Below the pieces are notes generated by a model, which was not told the DNA's origin, did no database searches, and worked only from the letters and a program-made list of their open reading frames with translations. 10,451 bases of DNA from an uncultured Bacteroidota bacterium (GTDB taxonomy: Bacteria; Bacteroidota; Bacteroidia; Flavobacteriales; Schleiferiaceae), in NCBI GenBank assembly GCA_913056475.1, contig CAJXMS010000056.1, positions 1 through 10,451 of the forward strand, in the 5' to 3' direction. A program made the position numbers and the translations under genes. How positions within the stretch are numbered: the first letter of the stretch is position 1; every line of letters starts with the position of its first letter. Below, piece after piece: positions 1 to 6,558 of this stretch.

Positions 1-32
1 TTTGATGTAAATCAAAATTCTAATTTACTTTG
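1..32 (+). promoter_or_regulatory. Candidate promoter for the Plug-sua5 operon
   Basis: TTTG at 1-4 is followed after 20 bases by TTACTTTG (25-32), a 7/8 match to the Bacteroidota -7 consensus TAnnTTTG. Transcription would start near 39 and leave a leader of about 125 bases before the ATG at 164. No better rightward element was seen between 33 and 163. The FNR-type box at 2-15 overlaps the -33 element. Confidence 0.3.
2..15. promoter_or_regulatory. Perfect FNR/CRP-family type palindrome (TTGAT-N4-ATCAA)
   Basis: TTGAT (2-6), four bases GTAA, ATCAA (11-15). The symmetry extends one pair further, T1 with A16. This is the consensus box of the FNR branch of the CRP/FNR family, whose regulators sense oxygen, redox state or NO. 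It could serve a leftward gene beyond the window edge. It could instead repress the rightward promoter candidate at 1-32, whose -33 TTTG it covers. The match is seen directly; occupancy and target gene are inference. Confidence 0.5.
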
Positions 33-39
33 GTCGGGC

Positions 40-76
40 AAAAATAGGAAGTCCCGCCACTGGCGTGCCTCTTCCT
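40..76 (-). terminator. Possible leftward terminator hairpin
   Basis: AGGAAG (46-51) pairs with CTTCCT (71-76). Inside, CGCC (55-58) can pair with GGCG (62-65), separated from the outer stem by unpaired bases. Read leftward, the hairpin is followed by A and then five Ts (44-40). Read rightward there is no T-run, so any terminator activity should be leftward. The internal mismatches make it imperfect. Confidence 0.3.
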
Positions 77-81
77 GCTTA

Positions 82-98
82 TTTAGAATTGCTCTAAA
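82..98. promoter_or_regulatory. 17-bp dyad TTTAGA-N5-TCTAAA
   Basis: TTTAGA (82-87) and TCTAAA (93-98) are perfect inverted halves with a 5-base spacer. The dyad lies where transcription from the leftward promoter candidate at 105-132 would begin, a usual place for a repressor operator. I do not recognise the motif as belonging to a named regulator. Confidence 0.25.
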
Positions 99-104
99 GT
101 AATG

Positions 105-132
105 CAAAATTAAGGCATAAAAAGCAGAGCAA
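105..132 (-). promoter_or_regulatory. Candidate leftward promoter (TTG-N17-TAATTTTG)
   Basis: On the minus strand TAATTTTG (112-105) matches the Bacteroidota -7 consensus TAnnTTTG exactly and is followed by CA, a common context. A TTG (132-130) lies 17 bases upstream, at the short end of the usual spacing. It would drive either a gene beyond the left edge or only a short RNA ending at the hairpin at 40-76. Confidence 0.35.
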
Positions 133-163
133 GGGACTGCTCAAACGATTTTACCAACAGCTC

Positions 164-1468
164 ATGAAGCCTCGATTCTTACTACTGTTGCTCGGTGCAC
201 TTTTGGCCAACGGCCCCTTAAGCGGCCAGTATAGCGATACGCCTTTCTACGAAAACGGCCCCTTGCGCTATTCTGACCACGTTTATCAACAAGGCCTGCG
301 TAGTGTGCGCCTCTCCCCGTTAGGGGCCAACCGGGGATTTCCGGTTATTGCCCTGAACAGCGGGGAGCGGCTCCTCTTTTCCTTTGATGACCTTTACGAA
401 GACTATGTGGAATATAGCTATACGGTGATCCACTGTAATGCCGACTGGCAGCCCAGCGATTTGATGAGCTCCCAGTATCTCGCCAATTTGACCAACGACT
501 ACATTACTGATTATACCTATTCCATCAATGCGCTGATCCCTTACACCCATTACCGGTTGACGCTCCCCAACGATAAAATAAAATTCACAAAATCAGGAAA
601 CTACTTACTTTTAGTGTATCGAGATGGCTATCAGAGTCAACCGGTGATCACCCGGCGGTTTATGGTATACGAGGAGCTGGTATCCGTAGGGGCCACCGTC
701 AAGCGACCGAATGCCGTGTCTCTGATGAACACCCATCAGGAAATAGACTTCACCGTGAACCACCCCAATTACAACATCCAAAACCCTTATCAGGACCTGC
801 AAGTGCACGTTCTGCAAAACCAGCGTTATGACAATGCCCTCACCGATCTTAAGCCGCGCTTTGTGCAGCAGGGGGCGCTGGTTTATCAATACGATAAAGA
901 GAACACCTTTGCCGGGGGCAATGAGTTTCGCTTTTTTGATATCAAAAACCTCCAGAGCTTAAGTCAAAACGTGCGCAACATAGAGCGCACTGATAAATTT
1001 GAAGTGTACCTGGCCAAGGGGCGCCCCCGCACCAGCTCGGCTTACTCTACCTGGCCGGATATCGATGGGCAGTACCGGGTTCGCCGCCTGGATGCTGGCA
1101 ACAGCGAAACCACGGCCGACTATGCCCTGGTAAACTTTTATCTAAGCCGCCCTGAGGGCCCCCTTCCCCGCCCTGTGTATGTGTTTGGCGAGCTCTCCAC
1201 CTGGAAGCTTCGTCCGGAATTTAGGATGCAGTATGATCAAAAGGCCGGTGCCTACCGCCTGCAAGCTTACCTCAAGCAAGGATATTATAACTACATGTAT
1301 GCTCAGCTCCCCGATAAGCCCGCTCGGGGCGTAGATTTGGAAAGCCTGGAAGGCAGCCACTGGGAGACGCAAAACACCTACCAAATTCTGGTGTACAACC
1401 GGGAACTGGGTGCCCGCTACGACCGCCTGGTGGGCTTCGGCGCTTTCAATTCGCAAGACCTCTTCTAA
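164..1468 (+). CDS. Type IX secretion system Plug protein (DUF5103 family)
   Basis: This is a 434-residue exported protein of the family once called DUF5103. In Flavobacterium johnsoniae the family member, Plug, blocks the periplasmic side of the SprA outer-membrane channel when no substrate is engaged, so the role here is gating of type IX secretion. Residues 1 to about 21 form a signal peptide: basic start, run of leucines, small residues before QYSD. Diagnostic stretches follow: SVRLSPLG (47-54), the FDDL region (74-77), HCNADWQPS (90-98), PYTHYRL (126-132) and GNYLLLVY (145-152). Length is normal. The ATG at 164 is chosen because it directly precedes the signal peptide. The stop overlaps the sua5 start by one base (TAATG), implying co-transcription and perhaps coupled translation. 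No other T9SS component is in view. Family assignment is confident; the role in this organism is inferred. Confidence 0.9.
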   Translation: MKPRFLLLLLGALLANGPLSGQYSDTPFYENGPLRYSDHVYQQGLRSVRLSPLGANRGFPVIALNSGERLLFSFDDLYEDYVEYSYTVIHCNADWQPSDLMSSQYLANLTNDYITDYTYSINALIPYTHYRLTLPNDKIKFTKSGNYLLLVYRDGYQSQPVITRRFMVYEELVSVGATVKRPNAVSLMNTHQEIDFTVNHPNYNIQNPYQDLQVHVLQNQRYDNALTDLKPRFVQQGALVYQYDKENTFAGGNEFRFFDIKNLQSLSQNVRNIERTDKFEVYLAKGRPRTSSAYSTWPDIDGQYRVRRLDAGNSETTADYALVNFYLSRPEGPLPRPVYVFGELSTWKLRPEFRMQYDQKAGAYRLQAYLKQGYYNYMYAQLPDKPARGVDLESLEGSHWETQNTYQILVYNRELGARYDRLVGFGAFNSQDLF

Positions 1469-2436
1469 TGGCCGCAACCCAAACCCAGGACCTTCTCCAG
1501 GCCGCTGAGTTGCTGGCCCAAGGCCAGTTGGTGGCCATCCCTACGGAGACCGTTTACGGCCTGGCGGCCAATGCCCTAGATCCGAAGGCCGTGAGTCATA
1601 TCTTTACCGTTAAAGAAAGGCCCGCCTTTGATCCACTGATCGTACATCTCGCCCAGGGCGAGGATATGGCCCAATACGTGGCGGCTCTACCGCCTGCTTT
1701 CGAACGGCTCTACCGGTATTTTGGCGCTGGTCCCTTAACTTATATTTTGCCCAAAAAGGCCCTGATACCCGATATCGTCACCGCTGGGCATAGCACGGTA
1801 GGGATCCGCATACCCCGGCACCCCCTTACGCAGCAATTGCTAAGCGACCTCCCCTTCCCCCTGGCGGCTCCCAGTGCCAACATATTTGGCCGGCTGAGCC
1901 CCACCTCCGCCGATCATGTGGCGGACCAGCTGGGCGAGCGCATTCCCCTGATCCTGGATGGGGGCCAATGCGCCGTGGGGGTGGAGTCCACCATTGTAGA
2001 TCTTAGCGGGAAACAGGCCAGAGTGCTGCGCTTAGGGGGGCTTTCCCTGGAAGCCCTCACGAAGGCCCTGGGACATAAGCCCGCAGTAAACGCCCATTCT
2101 GCCAGTAATCCTCGCGCCCCCGGTATGTTGAGTGCTCATTATTCCCCGGGCAAACCTTTGGAGCTGGTGGAGCGGCTGCCCGGGATTATTCCCGAGGCCC
2201 CCCGTACAGGCCTGCTGTGCTTTCGGCGCGCCCCGGCGGATCACCCGGAATATTTAAAAGAGGTGCTTTCACCGGAAGGGGATTTAGAAACAGCCGCTAC
2301 GCGCCTATTCGCAGCCCTGCGCAAACTAAGCGCCGAGCCCCAGGTAAAGCAAATCCTGGCCGAAACCTTTCCAGAAGAAGGTCTGGGCCGGGCCATAAAC
2401 GACCGGCTGCGCCGGGCGGCCTACCGCGGTACTTAG
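1468..2436 (+). CDS. sua5: L-threonylcarbamoyladenylate synthase, long Sua5 type
   Basis: The enzyme makes threonylcarbamoyl-AMP from threonine, bicarbonate and ATP. This is the first step of the t6A37 modification of ANN-decoding tRNAs, and the product is used by the TsaB/D/E machinery in the cytoplasm. At 322 residues it is the two-domain Sua5 form, not the short YrdC form of about 190 residues. The YrdC domain (about 8-200) shows PTETVYGLAANA (25-36), KERP (49-52), SANIFGRLSPT (136-146) and GVESTIVD (171-178). The linker APGMLSAHYSPG (217-228) matches the conserved segment that closes over the active site, and a C-terminal Sua5 domain follows (about 230-322). The ATG shares its A with the stop of the Plug gene. 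It converges on lptB with only 22 bases between the stop codons and no clear terminator there. I see nothing missing. Confidence 0.95.
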   Translation: MAATQTQDLLQAAELLAQGQLVAIPTETVYGLAANALDPKAVSHIFTVKERPAFDPLIVHLAQGEDMAQYVAALPPAFERLYRYFGAGPLTYILPKKALIPDIVTAGHSTVGIRIPRHPLTQQLLSDLPFPLAAPSANIFGRLSPTSADHVADQLGERIPLILDGGQCAVGVESTIVDLSGKQARVLRLGGLSLEALTKALGHKPAVNAHSASNPRAPGMLSAHYSPGKPLELVERLPGIIPEAPRTGLLCFRRAPADHPEYLKEVLSPEGDLETAATRLFAALRKLSAEPQVKQILAETFPEEGLGRAINDRLRRAAYRGT

Positions 2437-2458
2437 CTCCGAAAAGGAAGGGCTTTAT

Positions 2459-3211
2459 TTAGCTCCGGCTGGTCAGCTGATCACGCTTTTTACGCAGTTC
2501 AAAATTTTGGCCCAGATACACCTTGCGCACCTGCTCGTCCGCCGCCAGTTCTTCGGCAGTACCGTATTTGAGAATTTCGCCCTCAAACATCAAATAAGTC
2601 CGATCGGTAATGGCCAGCGTTTCTTGGACGTTATGATCCGTTATCAGAATACCGATTTTGCGCTCCTTAAGGCGCAGCACGATTTCTTGAATGTCTTCTA
2701 CGGCGATAGGGTCCACGCCAGCAAAAGGCTCATCGAGCAAAATAAAATTGGGCGCCACGGCCAGGGCCCGGGCTATTTCGGTCCGCCGCCGTTCGCCGCC
2801 CGAGAGGAGATCGCCCCGATTTTTGCGGATATGCTGGAGGCCAAACTCTTCCAAAAGCCCCTCCAGCTGCTCTTTTTGCGCTTTTTTGCTCAAGTTGCGA
2901 AGCTGCAAAATGCTGTGAATATTGTCTTCCACCGATAGCTTTCGAAAAACGGAAGCCTCCTGGGCCAGATAGCCCAGGCCTTTTTGGGCTCGGCGGTACA
3001 TGGGCGCCCGGGTAAGATCTTCCTGATCCAGGAACACCTTCCCGGAAGAGGGCTTTACCAGGCCCACCACCATGTAAAAGCTTGTGGTTTTGCCCGCGCC
3101 GTTGGGGCCCAGCAAGCCCACGATTTCCCCCTGCTCTACGGAGAAGCTTACGTCTTTTACCACCGGGTTTTTACCGTAACGTTTTACGAGGTTTTCGGCT
3201 TTTAGTCTCAT
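2459..3211 (-). CDS. lptB: LPS export ABC transporter ATP-binding protein LptB
   Basis: This is the cytoplasmic ATPase of the LptB2FGC complex, which extracts lipopolysaccharide from the inner membrane and pushes it along the Lpt bridge to the outer membrane. At 250 residues it is close to the usual length. It carries Walker A GPNGAGKTT (35-43), the Q-loop glutamine Q84 in YLAQEASVFRKL, the signature LSGGE (136-140) followed by RRR, typical of LptB, Walker B FILLDE (156-161) and the switch histidine H193 in TDHNVQETL. The segment FAGVDPIAVEDIQ (163-175) is also characteristic of LptB within the ABC superfamily. The ATG directly abuts the tatC stop codon (TAA then ATG, no gap), so it is the second gene of a tatC-lptB operon, presumably translated by re-initiation. 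lptF, lptG and lptC are not in the window. Confidence 0.94.
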   Translation of the reverse strand: MRLKAENLVKRYGKNPVVKDVSFSVEQGEIVGLLGPNGAGKTTSFYMVVGLVKPSSGKVFLDQEDLTRAPMYRRAQKGLGYLAQEASVFRKLSVEDNIHSILQLRNLSKKAQKEQLEGLLEEFGLQHIRKNRGDLLSGGERRRTEIARALAVAPNFILLDEPFAGVDPIAVEDIQEIVLRLKERKIGILITDHNVQETLAITDRTYLMFEGEILKYGTAEELAADEQVRKVYLGQNFELRKKRDQLTSRS

Positions 3212-4069
3212 TTAGGGGTTTTTAGTGGGCGGGCTGGCCGCATTTTCCGCTTGGGTGGTTTCCAGGCGCCGGTGTACCCGGGCGGTGATCATAATGCTTA
3301 GCTCGTAAAGAAGGATGATGGGCAGGCATACCAAAACCTGGCTGGCGATGTCCGGGGGGGTGATAATGGCCGAAAGCAAGAGAATCACCACCAGCGCATG
3401 GCGGCGATACTGACGCATTCCTTGCGGCGTAATAATCCCTGCCCGGGCGAGAAAATAAGTTATAACCGGCAACTCAAAGATAAGGCCGGTAGAAAGCACC
3501 ACTTTGCTTACCATACCGATGTAGGAATTGAGGTCGATCAGGTTTTTTACCTGCGCACTAATGGAATAGGTGCCCAAAAACTGCACCGAAAGCGGCACGA
3601 TCAGATAATAGCCAAAAAGAATGCCCAGCAAGAAAAGAACACCGCCGAAAAAGAGCACCCAGCGGCTCAAACTGCGCTCCCCGGGACGGAGCCCGGGCTT
3701 CACAAAGCGCCAGAACTCCCACAGCACATAGGGAAAGGCTACGATAAAGCCGCCGATCAGCGCCACCAAAATGTGCATGCTGAACTGCCCCGCCATACGG
3801 GTATTCAGGATCTCGAAGGGCATCTCTTCCAGGCAGAAAATTTCCTGGATACCCAGGCGCTGGGTCATTTGGCAAAAAAAGCGGTAGGTGTAAAAGTCTA
3901 CCTGACGGGGGCCAAATATAATCCCGTCAAAGACCAGGTCTTTGGCCAAAAACACCCCCACCGCGCCGGCGAGTATAACCACTACCGAACGCACCAGATG
4001 CCAGCGCAGCACTTCCAAGTGCTGTAAAAAAGACATCCCTCCCTGGGCTTCCTCAGTCTTCCGCGCCAT
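3212..4069 (-). CDS. tatC: Sec-independent (twin-arginine) protein translocase subunit TatC
   Basis: TatC is the inner-membrane receptor for twin-arginine signal peptides and exports folded proteins together with TatA-type subunits, which are not encoded here. It has 285 residues with six predicted membrane segments, near 25-42, 98-118, 136-162, 184-208, 226-240 and 244-262. Family marks are MSFLQHLEVLRWHLVRS (12-28) at the N terminus, the cytoplasmic loop RFVKPGLRPGERS (121-133) with E131 equivalent to the signal-binding glutamate of E. coli, and E199 in IFELPV. The first periplasmic loop (about 43-97) is long and contains C66 and C79, as I recall from other Bacteroidota TatC proteins. The ATG at 4069 is used; Met12 (MSFLQHLE) is a credible alternative start that would match shorter homologues. 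It is the first gene of tatC-lptB and divergent from recQ. Confidence 0.93.
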   Translation of the reverse strand: MARKTEEAQGGMSFLQHLEVLRWHLVRSVVVILAGAVGVFLAKDLVFDGIIFGPRQVDFYTYRFFCQMTQRLGIQEIFCLEEMPFEILNTRMAGQFSMHILVALIGGFIVAFPYVLWEFWRFVKPGLRPGERSLSRWVLFFGGVLFLLGILFGYYLIVPLSVQFLGTYSISAQVKNLIDLNSYIGMVSKVVLSTGLIFELPVITYFLARAGIITPQGMRQYRRHALVVILLLSAIITPPDIASQVLVCLPIILLYELSIMITARVHRRLETTQAENAASPPTKNP

Positions 4070-4101
4070 CGTATAATTGCACTTCTTTAATTAGGTGGCT
4101 G

Positions 4102-4109
4102 CAAAGGTG
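4102..4109 (-). promoter_or_regulatory. Candidate -7 element for tatC-lptB
   Basis: On the minus strand the bases read CACCTTTG followed by CA, 7/8 to the Bacteroidota -7 consensus TAnnTTTG. It lies 32 bases upstream of the tatC ATG. The nearest TTTG on that strand (4138-4135) is 25 bases away, slightly beyond the usual 17-23 spacing, so the promoter is uncertain. Confidence 0.3.
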
Positions 4110-4155
4110 GGAACTTTTCAAATGAGGCCTGTTGCAAAAAAAGCCGCAATCTATT

Positions 4156-4184
4156 TTTGTTTTTCAGCGTTTATAGTACCTTTA
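4156..4184 (+). promoter_or_regulatory. Bacteroidota-type promoter for recQ
   Basis: TTTG (4156-4159), 17 bases, then TACCTTTA (4177-4184), 7/8 to TAnnTTTG. Spacing falls within the known range. Transcription would begin near 4190 and give a short leader of about 20 bases before the GTG at 4213. This is the best promoter match in the window. Confidence 0.6.
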
Positions 4185-4189
4185 TAAAC
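4169..4189. promoter_or_regulatory. 21-bp dyad over the recQ -7 element (putative operator)
   Basis: GTTTATA (4169-4175) and TATAAAC (4183-4189) are perfect 7-bp inverted arms around a 7-base centre. The dyad is centred on 4179 and contains the whole -7 element of the recQ promoter, so a protein bound here would be expected to block transcription. Which regulator binds, if any, cannot be told. A separate 8-base palindrome ATTTAAAT follows at 4193-4200. Confidence 0.35.
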
Positions 4190-4212
4190 TGGATTTAAAT
4201 TACTGACGGATA

Positions 4213-6411
4213 GTGAAGACCTCCACACTCACGGCCCGCGAGCATCTGAAAGAACTCTTCGGGTTTGATCAATTTAAAGGCAACCAGGAAGCCGTAATCG
4301 AAAATTTACTGGCGGGCAACGATTCTTTCGTTATCATGCCCACCGGCGGTGGCAAGTCCCTTTGCTACCAGCTGCCTGCCCTGGTGACCGACGGGGTAGC
4401 CATCGTCGTGTCGCCCCTTATTGCCCTAATGAAAAACCAGGTGGATAGCATCCGGGGCATCGCCGAGCAAGACGGCGTGGCTCACGTCCTTAACAGCTCG
4501 CTCACCAAACGCGAAACCATGCGGGTGCGCTCCGATATCATGCACGGTGTCACCAAATTACTCTTCGTGGCGCCGGAATCCCTCACTAAAGAGGAAAACA
4601 TCAATTTCCTCAGCCGGGCCCAAATTTCCTTCTACGCCATCGACGAGGCCCATTGCATCTCCGAATGGGGTCACGATTTCCGGCCCGAGTACCGCAATCT
4701 CCGCAGCATCATGGACCGCATCGGGCGCCAGCCCGTGATGGCCCTCACCGCTACCGCCACTCCTAAGGTGCAAAGCGATATCCAAAAAAACCTGGGAATG
4801 GAAAAAGCCCAGGTTTTTAAAGCCTCCTTCAATCGCCCCAACCTCTTTTATGAAGTACGCCCCAAAACGGCCAACGTAGACCGGGACATCATCCGCTACG
4901 TAAAACAAAACCAGGGCAAAAGTGGCATCATCTACTGCCTGAGCCGCAAAAAAGTGGAAGGCCTGGCCCAAACCCTGCAAGTGAACGGACTCAACGCCCT
5001 CCCCTACCATGCCGGCCTGGACGCCGCCACCCGCTCCCGGCATCAAGACAAGTTTCTCAAAGAAGAGGTGGACGTCATCGTAGCTACCATTGCCTTTGGC
5101 ATGGGGATCGATAAACCCGATGTTCGGTTCGTTATCCACCACGATATGCCCAAAAGCCTGGAAAGTTATTACCAGGAAACCGGCCGCGCCGGAAGAGATG
5201 GCGGTGAGGGCCACTGCCTGGCCTTCTACGCCTACAAAGACATCGAAAAACTGGAGAAATTCCTCCAGGGCAAGCCCGTTTCCGAGCAGGAAGTAGGCAT
5301 GCAATTGCTCCAGGAAGTGATCGCTTACGCCGAAACCGCCATGAACCGGCGGAAATTTCTGCTCCATTATTTCGGCGAAGAATTTGACCCCGAAACCGGG
5401 GAAGGGGCAGAAAATGACGATAACAGCCGCCACCCCAAAGATCAATTTGAGGCCCAAGATGAAGTAAAACTGGTGCTGGAAACCGCACAAGCCTCCGGAG
5501 AGCGCTTCAAAGACGATGGCCTGGTGCGCATCCTTACCGGCCGGCTCAACAATACCCTCAAGCAGCACAAGGTGGAAGCACTCCCTCAATACAATCAGGG
5601 GGCCAACGAAGACGCAAAATTTTGGACCAGCGTAGTGCGCCAGGCCGTGGTGAGCGGAATGCTTCGTAAAGACATCGAAAAATACGGCGTCCTCCTGCTT
5701 ACCGATAAAGGCCGCGCTTTCATCAAAAACCCCCACTCCTTTAAGATAGCCAAAGACCACGACTACGAAGCCGAAGGCCACCAAGAGGTAGAAATGGCCC
5801 AGCAACGCGGCGGTACCGCCCTGGACCAAGCCCTGTTTGAACGCCTCAAAGACCTCACCCGCAAAGTGGCCAGCGAAAAAGGCGTGCCCCCCTTTGCGGT
5901 ATTTCAGGAACCTTCCCTCAATGAAATGGCCCTGTACTACCCCACCAGTATGGAGGAGCTCAAAAAGATCACCGGCGTGGGAGAAGGGAAAGCCCGCAAA
6001 TTTGGCCGCCCCTTCGTAGAACTAATCGAGCGGCATGTGGAAGAAAACGACATCGACCGCCCCGACGATTTCGTCATGAAATCCGTAGTCAATAAATCCG
6101 GCCTTAAAGTCTATATCATCCAAAATACCGACCGCAAACTACCCCTCGAAGACATCGCCGCTTCTAAGGGCTTATCCATGCAAGACCTGGTAACGGAAAT
6201 CGAACACATTATCAACTCCGGCACCAAGGTGAATATCGACTACCACCTCGAAAACCTCTTCGACGAAGAACAAATTGAAGAGGTGTACGAATATTTTATG
6301 GAAGCCGACACCGCCGACCTCACCGAAGCTTACGAGGAATTTGACGGCGACTACGACGAGGAAGAACTCCGCCTCCTCCGGATCAAATTCATGAGCGAAG
6401 TGGCCCATTAG
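4213..6411 (+). CDS. recQ: ATP-dependent DNA helicase RecQ (zinc-site cysteines absent)
   Basis: This is a 3'-5' DNA helicase of recombination and fork repair, with 732 residues against about 610 in E. coli. In order: superfamily 2 helicase core with Walker A TGGGKS (44-49), DEAH (144-147) and the aromatic-rich loop that follows it, LTATAT (178-183), AFGMGIDKPDVR (294-305) and QETGRAGRD (321-329); the region that normally binds zinc (about 374-409); RQC winged helix (about 411-515); HRDC domain (about 537-612); and a C-terminal extension (613-732) resembling the helix-turn-helix tail of many RecQ proteins. The protein has only four cysteines (51, 148, 242, 335), all in the helicase core, so the four-cysteine zinc site is gone and replaced by an acidic, Asn-rich stretch. 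The start is GTG at 4213: an in-frame TGA lies at 4204-4206 and the family N terminus begins here. It is divergent from tatC and ends before a strong terminator. Confidence 0.94.
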   Translation: MKTSTLTAREHLKELFGFDQFKGNQEAVIENLLAGNDSFVIMPTGGGKSLCYQLPALVTDGVAIVVSPLIALMKNQVDSIRGIAEQDGVAHVLNSSLTKRETMRVRSDIMHGVTKLLFVAPESLTKEENINFLSRAQISFYAIDEAHCISEWGHDFRPEYRNLRSIMDRIGRQPVMALTATATPKVQSDIQKNLGMEKAQVFKASFNRPNLFYEVRPKTANVDRDIIRYVKQNQGKSGIIYCLSRKKVEGLAQTLQVNGLNALPYHAGLDAATRSRHQDKFLKEEVDVIVATIAFGMGIDKPDVRFVIHHDMPKSLESYYQETGRAGRDGGEGHCLAFYAYKDIEKLEKFLQGKPVSEQEVGMQLLQEVIAYAETAMNRRKFLLHYFGEEFDPETGEGAENDDNSRHPKDQFEAQDEVKLVLETAQASGERFKDDGLVRILTGRLNNTLKQHKVEALPQYNQGANEDAKFWTSVVRQAVVSGMLRKDIEKYGVLLLTDKGRAFIKNPHSFKIAKDHDYEAEGHQEVEMAQQRGGTALDQALFERLKDLTRKVASEKGVPPFAVFQEPSLNEMALYYPTSMEELKKITGVGEGKARKFGRPFVELIERHVEENDIDRPDDFVMKSVVNKSGLKVYIIQNTDRKLPLEDIAASKGLSMQDLVTEIEHIINSGTKVNIDYHLENLFDEEQIEEVYEYFMEADTADLTEAYEEFDGDYDEEELRLLRIKFMSEVAH

Positions 6412-6435
6412 GCCTTAGCTCCCTTTCCTTTTGGC

Positions 6436-6465
6436 CCGCCCGGTTGTCCCGGGCGGCTTTTTTTT
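6436..6465 (+). terminator. Rho-independent terminator of recQ
   Basis: CCGCCCGG (6436-6443) pairs perfectly with CCGGGCGG (6449-6456) around a 5-base loop. One C and then eight Ts (6458-6465) follow. The hairpin begins 25 bases after the recQ stop codon. This is a strong intrinsic terminator that should insulate dnaK from recQ. Confidence 0.85.
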
Positions 6466-6466
6466 G

Positions 6467-6558
6467 GGCCTGCCGGCCAAATGTGAAACCGATAACGGCA
6501 CCCATTTCTCTCTTTATATCCTGACATCTCGACATACTGGCAGGCCCCACATTTGGCC
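6467..6558. repeat. Two interleaved inverted repeats upstream of dnaK
   Basis: Arm A GGCCTGCC (6467-6474) is inverted as GGCAGGCC (6539-6546). Arm B GGCCAAATGTG (6475-6485) is inverted as CACATTTGGCC (6548-6558). Their order is A-B-A'-B', not the nested A-B-B'-A' of a hairpin, so both stems cannot easily form in one molecule. A' can also pair with CTGCCAG (6575-6581) through its CTGGCAG (6537-6543). A small hairpin, GGCCC-AAA-GGGCC (6555-6567), overlaps B'. Function is unknown: the possibilities include a folded dnaK leader, paired protein-binding sites, or a decayed element. The block starts directly after the T-run of the recQ terminator. Confidence 0.55.

Noticed and set aside
2217..2462. 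81-codon plus-strand frame overlapping the end of sua5
   Set aside because: It is an out-of-frame reading of the conserved Sua5 C-terminal domain and rich in R, G and P, the usual artefact of G+C-rich sequence.
3398..4027. 209-codon plus-strand frame opposite tatC
   Set aside because: Shadow of TatC: its translation is dominated by H, K, Q and A with no motif or membrane pattern.
4558..5829. 423-codon open frame on the minus strand inside recQ
   Set aside because: It lies wholly antisense to a clear RecQ. Its translation is rich in F, G, V and H without recognisable motifs, as expected for the complement of a G+C-biased gene.
6467..6558. A classic H-type pseudoknot formed by A/A' and B/B' together
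   Set aside because: The linkers joining the arms are 0 and 1 base, too short to cross stems of 8 and 11 bp comfortably. Mutually exclusive stems are more plausible.
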